Of a DNA stretch of 63,045 bases, positions 16,014 to 23,810 are shown piece after piece. Both the position numbers and the translations under genes were made by a program. Numbering within the stretch: the stretch's first letter is position 1; each line of letters opens with the position of its first letter. The DNA comes from Candidatus Magnetominusculus xianensis (GTDB lineage Bacteria > Nitrospirota > Thermodesulfovibrionia > Thermodesulfovibrionales > Magnetobacteriaceae). The notes under the pieces are model-generated. The model searched no databases. It was not told where the DNA came from and was given only the letters and a program-made list of their open reading frames with translations. The stretch is from assembly GCA_001541255.1 (NCBI GenBank), contig LNQR01000021.1, positions 1 through 63,045 on the forward strand, read 5' to 3'.

Positions 16014-17159
16014 ATGAAAGGTGATTGTTATCTGAAAGACCCAGAGACGGGGAAGTTTATGGGAAGCAAGCCGGGGTGTTCGCATGGCGGCGGTGAGGTG
16101 TCAGATGAGTTATCACAGCGACTGGAAAGGGAAAAAGGTATTACAAAACAGAGAGTTGACGCTGCGGCAGCATTAGGGAATTTGAAGCCGAAAGACAGTG
16201 AGCTAAAGAACAAGGCAGAGCGGTTAGCCAGTGAAGTAAGTAAGGGTGACCTGAGTTTTCAAGAGGGGCTTTATCAACTGTCCAAAGGAAACGCACCGTT
16301 TAATCGTTATGCAAAGGCAGTCGATCTTTTAGACAGAGACCCCAAGTATTGGAGAGACATTTTCTCAAAGGTCGGCTCAGACGAAGTAGATACGCTGCTA
16401 ACCAGTTTTACAGGTGTACCAGTACCAGGCGTTTCCGACTATGTAATGAAACTTGCTGACGCTAAATCGGGTGTGCAGCAGATAAATGATCAGAAACCTG
16501 GGTTACCGTCAGGCAAAACCCCTGCCCAGGTGAAAGACGAGCATGACAAGTGGCGTGAAGACATCAAGAATGTAGCCCTTGACTATAATAAGGACTATAA
16601 GGACAAGTATACTGACGACAAGTACACGAAATACGACAGCAATAAGATGGACACAAATGCTACTTTTTATAATTTACCCAATCGTGCAACAGCGAGCGGA
16701 GCTAAATACGATAAGTATGCATTTGCTGGAGCAATGCAGCCAATCGATGTAGGGAAAATTCCTTACAATAAGAAGGATGCGAGCGTATATGTATATGCCA
16801 GGGTGACTAACATTGTGATTGGGAAGGATGGGAAGGAAAAGGAGGGAAAAAGTGTTATAATCAAAATCAACGATAGGGGACCATACACACCAATTGTAAC
16901 CGACAGATACATTGGTAGTGATGGAAAGGAAAAAGTGAAGACAAAAAATATGCCGGATCCAACAAAAGCCGTTGATCTAACAGTTGCGGCATATGCCGCA
17001 ATTACTGATAAGGATGAGGCAGGTAAATTACATGTTAAGGTTGAGTTTTTGCCTAAATCACAAGGACAGGTTAAATATGAACAACAGATGAAGGAGACCG
17101 ACAAAAATGAAAATAAGAAAAGGGTAGATAAAATAGCGGCCATCTTTAAGCTGGATTAA
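16014..17159 (+). CDS. RlpA-like double-psi beta-barrel protein without a signal peptide
   Basis: The C-terminal half (about 215-345) matches the RlpA double-psi beta-barrel: ATFYNLPNRATASGAKYD, then VYARVTNI, then SVIIKINDRGPYTP with the conserved DRGP, then DPTKAVDLTVAAYAAI. RlpA relatives are peptidoglycan lytic enzymes or binding domains. The N-terminus (MKGDCYLKDPETG) has no signal peptide and contains a GSKPGCSHGGG motif; the middle is charged and probably helical. Long KDGKEKEGK-type insertions break the barrel loops. The strong promoter and AAGGAGG suggest high expression. It is divergent from the T2SS operon. A role as an exported wall-acting protein is inference only. Confidence 0.7.
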   Translation: MKGDCYLKDPETGKFMGSKPGCSHGGGEVSDELSQRLEREKGITKQRVDAAAALGNLKPKDSELKNKAERLASEVSKGDLSFQEGLYQLSKGNAPFNRYAKAVDLLDRDPKYWRDIFSKVGSDEVDTLLTSFTGVPVPGVSDYVMKLADAKSGVQQINDQKPGLPSGKTPAQVKDEHDKWREDIKNVALDYNKDYKDKYTDDKYTKYDSNKMDTNATFYNLPNRATASGAKYDKYAFAGAMQPIDVGKIPYNKKDASVYVYARVTNIVIGKDGKEKEGKSVIIKINDRGPYTPIVTDRYIGSDGKEKVKTKNMPDPTKAVDLTVAAYAAITDKDEAGKLHVKVEFLPKSQGQVKYEQQMKETDKNENKKRVDKIAAIFKLD

Positions 17160-17203
17160 AATTGGCAGCCCGCTGCTGTCAAATGTTTACATGATGCAAT
17201 GAC

Positions 17204-17237
17204 AATGAGAGAAGTATATCCATGCTTCTCTCATTTT
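17204..17237 (+). terminator. Terminator-like hairpin after the RlpA-like gene
   Basis: A perfect 11-bp stem is formed by AATGAGAGAAG (17204-17214) and CTTCTCTCATT (17225-17235), with a 10-base loop and a short T-rich tail. It separates the RlpA-like gene from the A-B-C array. Confidence 0.75.
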
Positions 17238-17259
17238 GCATTTTATGAAAAAATAAGGG

Positions 17260-17289
17260 TTGACAATTGCATATACGTACGTTTAACAT
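17260..17289 (+). promoter_or_regulatory. Promoter candidate of array gene A1
   Basis: TTGACA (17260-17265) and TAACAT (17284-17289) are separated by 18 bases. The spacer contains CATATAC, which recurs at a similar place in the promoter candidate before A2. It lies about 40 bases upstream of the A1 start. Confidence 0.55.
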
Positions 17290-17329
17290 AAAGAAGTTGC
17301 TATTTAATATTATCGGTGGAGTTGAACAC

Positions 17330-17797
17330 ATGTCATTTTGTCTGCGACTATTGATTTTGTTAGTTGTCTTGTCAGTTGTGTTCTCAATGAAGAACGAGCT
17401 ATCGGCAAAATGTAAGGATAAGTTATATGTTATCTCATTAACAGACTCATATCTCAAGAAAAAATATAAGGTTAGAGCATTCTATCTGAATCCAGGCCTT
17501 AATTTTTATATCTATGGCATACCCAAAATGCCAAACGGCTGGGTTTATGACTTTCCAGATGAACACGGGTTCGATAAATTGATTGGCACTGCCGACACTG
17601 ACAAAGAAGCTGTCGATATTGGATATTTTAAGGATTTTTTCACCTTTATTCTATTGAAAGACGATCACCAAAAATCAAAACCAGGTTTAAGAATGACTTT
17701 TTTTTGTAATAAACCCGATGGAACCGCTAAATTGATAGAGTTGGGTACCAAAGACTTTAATATTAAAATAATTAACAAATGCCCTAAGTGGTATTAG
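17330..17797 (+). CDS. Small exported protein A1 of a tandem A-B-C array
   Basis: No known family is recognised. A signal peptide (about 1-26, ending LSA) precedes a mature domain of about 130 residues. The first mature Cys (AKCKDK, residue 28) and a C-terminal Cys (NKCPKWY) probably form a disulfide. Shared array motifs are LYVISLTDSY, YKVRAFYL, IYGIPKMPNGWVY, DKEAVDIGYFKDFFTFIL and TKDFNI. The start at 17330 is chosen because GGTGGAGTTGAACAC matches the leader before A2 and A3. The nearest relatives in the window are A2 and A3, then the B and C proteins. Confidence 0.8.
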   Translation: MSFCLRLLILLVVLSVVFSMKNELSAKCKDKLYVISLTDSYLKKKYKVRAFYLNPGLNFYIYGIPKMPNGWVYDFPDEHGFDKLIGTADTDKEAVDIGYFKDFFTFILLKDDHQKSKPGLRMTFFCNKPDGTAKLIELGTKDFNIKIINKCPKWY

Positions 17798-17836
17798 TAA
17801 ATCTTTGACTATTGACTTAGTGAATATTAATAATCT

Positions 17837-18316
17837 ATGACACTGATAATTGATAATAAATTGGTGATTTTAGTGATGCTTTTGGTTGTGACATTTACAG
17901 ATGTTGCTGTTGCAGCCGACTGTGAATATATATATTTTTATGCCTCAATAAAAAATAGAGAGAATTATAAAACAGAACAAGTTAGGGGTATGATTATGAC
18001 CGTTTACAATGCCTCTATTTATGACCTTCCAAATTTACCATCGTCATGGGTATATAAAATCACAAAAACTAAATATTATAATAGAATGATCTCTCATCTG
18101 TCCGCTGTGGCAAAATCAGATAGACATATCCTTAAATATCGGGATTTGGAGAATTTTGTTATTCTTAGACAACCCAAAACCGATAAAATACATATAAAGT
18201 TGACGGTATTAGAGATGACGGAAAAAACGACTACCAGAGTAAAAGCCTTTGAGACCGAGAACTTTACTGTACAAATGGTTGACAAATGTTTACCCAAAAA
18301 GCCGCGACGACATTAA
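17837..18316 (+). CDS. Small exported protein B1 of the array
   Basis: The 159-residue protein has a signal peptide ending near VAVAA and Cys at 29 (ADCEYIYFYAS) and 151 (DKCLPKK). B-type motifs are EQVRGM, NASIYDLPNLPSSWVY, AKSDRHILKYRDLENFVILRQPK and a basic tail LPKKPRRH. It shares the order of motifs with the A and C proteins, suggesting a common fold. The gene has no clear Shine-Dalgarno sequence and ends 31 bases inside C1. No function can be assigned. Confidence 0.78.
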   Translation: MTLIIDNKLVILVMLLVVTFTDVAVAADCEYIYFYASIKNRENYKTEQVRGMIMTVYNASIYDLPNLPSSWVYKITKTKYYNRMISHLSAVAKSDRHILKYRDLENFVILRQPKTDKIHIKLTVLEMTEKTTTRVKAFETENFTVQMVDKCLPKKPRRH

Positions 18317-18771
18317 TAATGCTTATTGTAGTATTTTGCGCCGTCTCTGCCGTAGAGGGCGACGACCTGTACTGCGTCTCGTTAAGAAAAGACTTTAAGA
18401 TCAGCAATAGAATTTTTTACGGTATAATGAGCGCTGATTTTAAAGTAACGAATGCCGAGCTATACAAAGTGCTTCACAAACCAATCGGATGGGTTCTTAG
18501 CGTATGGAAAGACAATGAAGGTGAGGGGGGTTTAGCCGGTGGCGCTTTAGTGTTTGCAGGTAGTGTAAGGTTGAACTTTTTCTATGATGATTTCGTAATA
18601 ATAAAGAAAAAATCAGGGGTTAAATTAAACGATGTCAAATTAACTTTAAAATTAGAAACGGATGAAACCATTAATGATGGAGCTAACGATAATAATTCTA
18701 ATGCTGACAAAACATATGATTTTACAAACAAGGACTTTAACATACGCCGGTGCAAAGACAAACTGTACTAA
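18286..18771 (+). CDS. Small exported protein C1 of the array
   Basis: The 161-residue protein has a signal peptide (MFTQKAATTLIML.., ending near VEG). Mature Cys at 30 (DLYCVSL) and about 156 (IRRCKDKLY) are the expected disulfide pair. C-type motifs are NRIFYGIM, NAELYKVLHKPIGWV, FFYDDFVIIKKKSG and YDFTNKDFNI. The start codon overlaps the C-terminal Cys codon of B1 (AA-ATG-T), an arrangement kept at all three B/C junctions. It is less conserved in the middle than A or B proteins. Confidence 0.78.
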   Translation: MFTQKAATTLIMLIVVFCAVSAVEGDDLYCVSLRKDFKISNRIFYGIMSADFKVTNAELYKVLHKPIGWVLSVWKDNEGEGGLAGGALVFAGSVRLNFFYDDFVIIKKKSGVKLNDVKLTLKLETDETINDGANDNNSNADKTYDFTNKDFNIRRCKDKLY

Positions 18772-18779
18772 GACTATGA

Positions 18780-18809
18780 TTGACAAACACATATACTTTA
18801 GTTTAGACT
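18780..18809 (+). promoter_or_regulatory. Promoter candidate of array gene A2
   Basis: TTGACA (18780-18785) and TAGACT (18804-18809) are 18 bases apart, with CATATAC in the spacer, very similar to the element before A1. It suggests the second triplet can be transcribed independently. Confidence 0.5.
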
Positions 18810-18853
18810 AATTGAGGTATCGGATATTTTAAACGAACGTGGGAGTTAAGTGC

Positions 18854-19321
18854 ATGTTAGTACTTATGAGAATACTAGTCATATTTGTTGTCTCCTCGAT
18901 TGTGTTCACACCGTCAGCCGTGTTTACGGAAGAACTTAAGAGTAAGTTTTATATTGTTTCATTAAAAGACACATACGCCAACAAAAAATATAAGGTTAGG
19001 GCATTTTTTTTAGATCACAGCTCCAATGTTGATATCTACAGCATACCTAAAATGCCTGACGGTTGGCATTATCACTTTAATGATGATCTCTCAACCGAAT
19101 TTATTGCCGCAGCATATACGGACAAGGAATCCGTTGATATTGGCTTTTTTAAGGATTTTATTAGCTTCATTTTAAGGACATGGCCAAATGAGCAGGACCA
19201 TGAACTGTATTTTAGTATGACGCTGATTTATTATAAACCAGATGGAACACCTGAAATAATAATTCTTCAAACCCAAGATTTTATTATAAAGGAAATCCAC
19301 AAAGGTCTGAAGGCGTACTAA
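18854..19321 (+). CDS. Small exported protein A2 of the array (cysteine pair lost)
   Basis: An A-type paralogue of 155 residues with a signal peptide. Motifs are FYIVSLKDTY, YKVRAFFL, IYSIPKMPDGWHY, DKESVDIGFFKDFISFIL and TQDFIIK. Unlike A1 and A3 it lacks both conserved Cys: the N-terminal one is Leu (EELKSK) and the C-terminal one is Gly (HKGLKAY). The start at 18854 follows GGGAGTTAAGTGC, matching the A3 leader, rather than the in-frame start 15 bases upstream. Confidence 0.8.
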   Translation: MLVLMRILVIFVVSSIVFTPSAVFTEELKSKFYIVSLKDTYANKKYKVRAFFLDHSSNVDIYSIPKMPDGWHYHFNDDLSTEFIAAAYTDKESVDIGFFKDFISFILRTWPNEQDHELYFSMTLIYYKPDGTPEIIILQTQDFIIKEIHKGLKAY

Positions 19322-19353
19322 AGGACATCATGTGTAATCTTAAATCTGAGACA

Positions 19354-19893
19354 ATGATTAATAAACGAATCAATAGGTTATTAAACTGTATGACGCTGAG
19401 CATCAGTAATAGTCTTGCTATTTTGATGATGCTTTTGGCGGTTATACTGTTTGCTGTTACCGATGTTGCTCATGCGACTAAATGTGAAGATACATATTAT
19501 TATGTTTCGTTAGTTTATGACAGTAATTTTAAATCGAAAAGAGTTAGGGCAATTAGATTTAGTGTTAACAATGCATATATATATGATTTACCCTTTTTGC
19601 CTTCCTCTTGGGTATATGATAGTTATAGTTGTGAAACTTCCTGTGGAGCAAAATCAACTATGACCGCTGCGGCAAAGTCTGATAAACATCCCATCACATA
19701 TAAAGATTTTAAAAGATTTGTTATAATCAGACAACCTAAAAATAAATCCGATAATAAGAGATTAATAGGAATGAGTGTAATATATATGAAGAAAGAAGGC
19801 GGTATCGGCATATATTTTAGTGAATTAGACATCTTTGATAATGAAGGTTTTACTTTAGAAAAGATAAACAAATGCTTACCCAAAAAACCGTGA
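19354..19893 (+). CDS. Small exported protein B2 of the array
   Basis: A B-type paralogue with signal sequence SLAILMMLLAVILFAVTDVAHA and a mature domain with KCEDTYYYVSL, KRVRAIRF, NAYIYDLPFLPSSWVY, AKSDKHPITYKDFKRFVIIRQPK and the terminal NKCLPKKP. The start is uncertain: ATG 19354 shares ATGATTA with B3, ATG 19390 aligns with the start of B1, and ATG 19330 has a close AAAGGA. Two extra Cys (SCETSCG) occur in the middle. It overlaps C2 by 22 bases. Confidence 0.75.
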   Translation: MINKRINRLLNCMTLSISNSLAILMMLLAVILFAVTDVAHATKCEDTYYYVSLVYDSNFKSKRVRAIRFSVNNAYIYDLPFLPSSWVYDSYSCETSCGAKSTMTAAAKSDKHPITYKDFKRFVIIRQPKNKSDNKRLIGMSVIYMKKEGGIGIYFSELDIFDNEGFTLEKINKCLPKKP

Positions 19894-20357
19894 AGACATT
19901 AATCATACTGACAATACTGTTGTTCGCCTTTTCTGTTGCCGAAGGGGATGACGACTTGTTCTGCGTGTCGTTGAAGCAACTTCCAAAAAGCAACAAGATA
20001 TTTCACCGTGTAGTCGGTTTAGAATTTTATTCAAGTAATGCCGAAATATATAGTATATTACATAATCCGCCAGGATTTATCTTCGAGATGGATAAATATA
20101 TCAAAGGCCGCGGTAGTTATCGCGGCTTTAAGTGGAATGGTCCCGGAGGTTTCTATTTAGAATTTTTCTATGATGATTTTGTGGTAATAAAGACACGGCC
20201 AGGCATTAAATTAGACAAAGTCAGTATAAAGTTTAGTTTCACTATAGAACAGTACTCAATCAATGATAAAGGTGTTGAAATAGATGATGGTGAAGTCACA
20301 TATGATTTTACGAACAAAGATTTAAATATCCGCAAGTGCAAAGGAACGCTGTACTAA
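19872..20357 (+). CDS. Small exported protein C2 of the array
   Basis: A C-type paralogue of 161 residues: signal peptide (MLTQKTVKTLIILTILLFAFS), LFCVSLKQ with the conserved Cys, NAEIYSILHNPPGF, FFYDDFVVIKTRPGIKLDKV, then a region nearly identical to C3 (IDDGEVTYDFTNKDLNI) and the terminal RKCKGTLY. C2 and C3 are more alike than either is to C1. The start overlaps the B2 Cys codon. Confidence 0.78.
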   Translation: MLTQKTVKTLIILTILLFAFSVAEGDDDLFCVSLKQLPKSNKIFHRVVGLEFYSSNAEIYSILHNPPGFIFEMDKYIKGRGSYRGFKWNGPGGFYLEFFYDDFVVIKTRPGIKLDKVSIKFSFTIEQYSINDKGVEIDDGEVTYDFTNKDLNIRKCKGTLY

Positions 20358-20419
20358 AGCAGCGGCATGGCCTTATAGTAAAGATTTGTATATTTTAAAT
20401 CAATGCAGGAGTTAAGCGC

Positions 20420-20860
20420 ATGTTATTATACTTGAGATTAGTGTCTATGTTAGTTGTCTCGTTGGTGGTGTTCTCACCGGAGTATGTGCTTGCGAAAAAG
20501 TGTAAGAAAAAGTTTTATACTATTTCATTAAAAGACTCATACCTTAAGAAGAAATATAAGGTTAGGGCATTCTTTTTAGACGGCGGTTCTGATATCATAT
20601 CCAAAATACCAAGAGCTTGGCATTATAGCATTGATGTAGAATCAATAAACTGTTTAATCGCAGCGGCTTATACAGACAAAGATGCTGTCGGTATAGACTA
20701 TTTTAAAGATTTTCTCACCTTTGTTTTAATACCGGGTGAAAAACTTTATATTACTATGAAACTGATTTATCTTAAACCCAATGGAACATCTGAAATCATG
20801 GTTCTTCACGCTAAAGACTTTGTTATAAAGGATACTCATAAATGCCTGAAGGCAAACTAA
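20420..20860 (+). CDS. Small exported protein A3 of the array
   Basis: An A-type paralogue of 146 residues, the shortest. It has a signal peptide to about residue 25, Cys pair KKCKKK and HKCLKAN, motifs FYTISLKDSY, YKVRAFFL, KIPRAWHY and DKDAVGIDYFKDFLTFVL. The leader GCAGGAGTTAAGCGC before the ATG matches the A2 leader. A 62-base gap after C2 shows no TTGACA-type promoter, so it may be read through from upstream. Confidence 0.8.
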   Translation: MLLYLRLVSMLVVSLVVFSPEYVLAKKCKKKFYTISLKDSYLKKKYKVRAFFLDGGSDIISKIPRAWHYSIDVESINCLIAAAYTDKDAVGIDYFKDFLTFVLIPGEKLYITMKLIYLKPNGTSEIMVLHAKDFVIKDTHKCLKAN

Positions 20861-20895
20861 TAAACGTTATCAGGCGTGAAATTAAATCAATAAAA

Positions 20896-21423
20896 ATGAT
20901 TAGACAGCTTGAAAACTTGATTATTAATCTGCTGAATATTAGAAATAGACTGGCTGTTCTGCTGATAGTTTCAGCAGTGATGCTGTTTGCCAACGCCGCT
21001 GTGGCGGCTGAATGCAAAGACACATATTATTATGCTTCGTATGGTTATAGTCCTCATTATCTAACACGACGAATTAGGGCCTTTGATCTGTCTGTTTCCA
21101 ATGCTTATATATATGACCTTCCCAAACTACCATCTTCATGGGTATATGTCCTTGACATTAATGAAGTGGATGTTACTAATATTACTGCAGCGGCTAAGTC
21201 AGACAAACATGCTATCAGATATAAAGATTTTGAGAAATTTATTATCCTTAGACAACCTAAATATATGTCTGGAAAGAATATAATGATAGGGTTTAGCTTG
21301 ATATATATGAAGAAAGAAGGCGGTATAGACACAGAGGTTGACGTATTAGATCCAATACATTATTCTGCAATTACCTTAGAAAAGATAGACAAATGCTTAC
21401 CCAAAAAACCACTAAGACATTAA
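20896..21423 (+). CDS. Small exported protein B3 of the array
   Basis: A B-type paralogue with signal sequence RLAVLLIVSAVMLFANAAVAA and mature motifs ECKDTYYYAS, RRIRAFDL, NAYIYDLPKLPSSWVY, AKSDKHAIRYKDFEKFIILRQPK and terminal DKCLPKKPLRH. I chose ATG 20896 by comparison with B2. An in-frame ATG at 20842 has AAAGGA nine bases upstream, but it lies within the A3 Cys codon and would give an unusually long n-region. The gene overlaps C3 by 31 bases. Confidence 0.75.
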   Translation: MIRQLENLIINLLNIRNRLAVLLIVSAVMLFANAAVAAECKDTYYYASYGYSPHYLTRRIRAFDLSVSNAYIYDLPKLPSSWVYVLDINEVDVTNITAAAKSDKHAIRYKDFEKFIILRQPKYMSGKNIMIGFSLIYMKKEGGIDTEVDVLDPIHYSAITLEKIDKCLPKKPLRH

Positions 21424-21875
21424 TCATACTGACAATAGTATTGTTCGCCTTCTCTCATGCAGATGGGGACAGCGGCATATACTGCGTGTCGTTGAAGAGG
21501 TTCAGCAAACACAACAAATTATTTAGACGTGTACGCGGCTTTGACTTTCAGGTAAATAATGCAGAGATACACAGCATACCAGGTAATCCATTAATGGGAT
21601 TAGCTATCGATAACAATAAGAACTACTTCGGAACTTACAACGCATATTGCCCGGGTGGTCCCTGTGGCTGCGATGTAAAATATTTTTATGATAATTTTGT
21701 AATAATAAAGAAACGACCAAGCGTGAATTTAGACAAAGTCAGGATAAAGTTTAGTTTCACAGTCGAACAGGAATCAATCAACGATAAAGGCGATGAAATA
21801 GATGATGGTGAAGTCACATATGATTTTACAAACAAAGATTTAAACATAAAAAAGTGTAAAGGTAGACCGTACTAA
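21393..21875 (+). CDS. Small exported protein C3 of the array
   Basis: A C-type paralogue of 160 residues: signal peptide to about residue 25, IYCVSLKRF, NAEIHSIPGNP, KYFYDNFVIIKKRPSVNLDKVRIKF, YDFTNKDLNI and terminal KKCKGRPY. It has an extra Cys-rich insert CPGGPCGCD near the middle, unlike C1 and C2. It is the last gene of the array; queA starts 28 bases downstream on the same strand. Confidence 0.78.
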   Translation: MLTQKTTKTLIILTIVLFAFSHADGDSGIYCVSLKRFSKHNKLFRRVRGFDFQVNNAEIHSIPGNPLMGLAIDNNKNYFGTYNAYCPGGPCGCDVKYFYDNFVIIKKRPSVNLDKVRIKFSFTVEQESINDKGDEIDDGEVTYDFTNKDLNIKKCKGRPY

Positions 21876-21903
21876 GGCACATGTTAACAGCATCTTTTCG
21901 CAG

Positions 21904-22932
21904 ATGAAGACATCTGATTTTTTATTTGACCTCCCTGAGGAGTTAATCGCCCAGTATCCGCCTGATAAGAGGGAGAAGTCCAGGCTCATGGTGCTGACGC
22001 GTGGTGACAACCGTATCGAACATAAGACATTTGTGGACATAGTGGATTACTTCAGGGCTGGTGACCTGCTTGTCCTGAACAATACGAAAGTCTGCCCCGC
22101 AAGGGTTATGGGAAAGACCGAAGATGGTAAAACAATCGGTCTGCTTATAGCAGAGACGAATGAAACAGGCACATATCGAATCCTCTCAAAGGGTAAATAC
22201 ACAGGCCGGGTATTTATCTCAGAGGATTTCTACGCAGATGTTTCAGATGGGAATGAGGCACGATTCCACTATGAGGGCACACTGGAGGAACAGCTCCAAA
22301 AATATGGCCATATGCCCCTGCCCCCGTATATCAAAAGACCAGCTTGCACCCTGGATACAGAGAGATACCAAACCGTCTATGCCGAAAAACCAGGGTCAAT
22401 CGCCGCCCCTACCGCAGGACTTCACTTTACACACCAGATTTTAGAGGCACTCAGAGACAAAGGCGTAATGCTTGAGACCATCACGCTCCATGTCGGTGAG
22501 GGGACATTCAGACCCGTTCACGCCGACTACGTCTCTGACCATAAGATGGACAGCGAACGCTTTGAAATCGATACATCTTTGCTTGAGAAAATAAAGGAGA
22601 CCAAGATAAACGGCAATAAGGCAGTCTCTGTCGGCACAACAACGACAAGGGCAATTGAGGCAATATCAAGCGGCAGGTATAAATTAATCAAATCAACGGC
22701 ATCAGACAACGGCTGCCAGAGGATAACCGCCTCTACAGACATTTTTATCTACCCAGGTTATAAGTTTAAGGCAGCCGCTGCGCTTATAACCAACTTCCAC
22801 CTGCCGCGCTCAACACCGGTGCTGATGGCCTGTGCATTTGCAGGGAAAGACCTCCTTTTGCGTGCTTATGAGTCTGCCGTATCAGCCCGATATAGATTTT
22901 TCTCTTACGGTGATGTTATGCTTATAGTATGA
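21904..22932 (+). CDS. queA: S-adenosylmethionine:tRNA ribosyltransferase-isomerase
   Basis: The 342-residue protein is full length and strongly typical: FDLPEELIAQYPPDKREKSRLM at the start, DLLVLNNTKVCPARVMG, GHMPLPPYI, the YAEKPGSIAAPTAGLHFT motif, ITLHVGEGTFRPV, VGTTTTRAIE and FHLPRSTPVLMACAFAG. It converts preQ1 to epoxyqueuosine in the tRNA wobble base using the ribosyl part of SAM. It overlaps the next gene by four bases (ATGA). Confidence 0.97.
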   Translation: MKTSDFLFDLPEELIAQYPPDKREKSRLMVLTRGDNRIEHKTFVDIVDYFRAGDLLVLNNTKVCPARVMGKTEDGKTIGLLIAETNETGTYRILSKGKYTGRVFISEDFYADVSDGNEARFHYEGTLEEQLQKYGHMPLPPYIKRPACTLDTERYQTVYAEKPGSIAAPTAGLHFTHQILEALRDKGVMLETITLHVGEGTFRPVHADYVSDHKMDSERFEIDTSLLEKIKETKINGNKAVSVGTTTTRAIEAISSGRYKLIKSTASDNGCQRITASTDIFIYPGYKFKAAAALITNFHLPRSTPVLMACAFAGKDLLLRAYESAVSARYRFFSYGDVMLIV

Positions 22933-23810
22933 AGGGCGGATTGTTTGATAGAATTGGCTATAACTTCATCGAAGGAAAAGGCTTGTTGATTGTTATAGTT
23001 GTACTGGTCTCATCTGTCAGCTTTATTTTAGGATTTTTTGCAGGGAAGAAAGTATCGTCTCCAGTTGTCTTACAGGCAAAAAATACTGAACCAGCCATTG
23101 CCGAAATGAAACCGGTGATTAAGCCTGCCCCGCCTCAGCCGCCCGTACAAACTGATGCAGCCGCACCTAAACCACATGAAGAAGTTCCGGCAGCAAAAAA
23201 ATCCTATGAAATCCTCAACACTGCCGAACAACCTGAGCCTGTAAAGCCGCACACACCACAGCCCAAACCCGAACAGGTAAAACCAGAGCCGCCAAAGCTG
23301 CAGCCCAAACTGGAACCGGCAGAACTACCCAAGACCCCACTCCCCGCCCAGCCGAAGGCAAAAACATCTAAACACACTGCTGAAGCTAACCCGCAAACAG
23401 AGACAAAGACACCCCCGCCCGCCGCTGAAACGACTAAACCAACCCCGGCGGTTAAGGATGTCTTAACCCCTGTAACACCACCCCCACAAACTGCGCAAGG
23501 TACATTACAGGCGTCTAAAACCACAGCAAAACAGCAAAAAACGGAGAAGGAAGCACCAGCAGCAAACTCAGGCGACAAGTATTTTATTCAAATAGGGGCA
23601 TTTAGAAATTTCAGCGATGCCATGAAGCTTCAGGAAGACCTCAAGGCCAAAGGATTTGATGCCAATATCGTAAAGGTTGCTGTTAACGACGGTGTAACAC
23701 TATATAAAGTAAGGCTTGGAGGTAACTATGTAAAAACTGAGGCATCACAGGTAATGACATCTTTAAATAAAAAAGGGATCAAGGGTTTCATAAAGGAGTC
23801 CCAACGATAA
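22929..23810 (+). CDS. Single-pass SPOR-domain protein with Pro-rich linker
   Basis: A short cytoplasmic tail is followed by one membrane helix (about 18-40, GLLIVIVVLVSSVSFILGFFAG), a long Pro/Lys/Ala/Thr-rich linker (about 55-210), and a C-terminal SPOR domain (about 215-290; KYFIQIGAFRNFSDAMKLQEDLKAKGFDANI). SPOR domains bind denuded peptidoglycan, often at the division septum. This is the architecture of FtsN-like or DedD-like proteins, though the linker is compositionally simple. Its stop overlaps the proposed phoH start. Confidence 0.88.
   Translation: MKGGLFDRIGYNFIEGKGLLIVIVVLVSSVSFILGFFAGKKVSSPVVLQAKNTEPAIAEMKPVIKPAPPQPPVQTDAAAPKPHEEVPAAKKSYEILNTAEQPEPVKPHTPQPKPEQVKPEPPKLQPKLEPAELPKTPLPAQPKAKTSKHTAEANPQTETKTPPPAAETTKPTPAVKDVLTPVTPPPQTAQGTLQASKTTAKQQKTEKEAPAANSGDKYFIQIGAFRNFSDAMKLQEDLKAKGFDANIVKVAVNDGVTLYKVRLGGNYVKTEASQVMTSLNKKGIKGFIKESQR

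Noticed and set aside
20842..20895. The upstream start of B3 at 20842
   Set aside because: Its ATG lies in the C-terminal Cys codon of A3, and the equivalent position in A1 leads straight to a stop and in A2 is not an ATG, so it is probably incidental, although its Shine-Dalgarno spacing is good.
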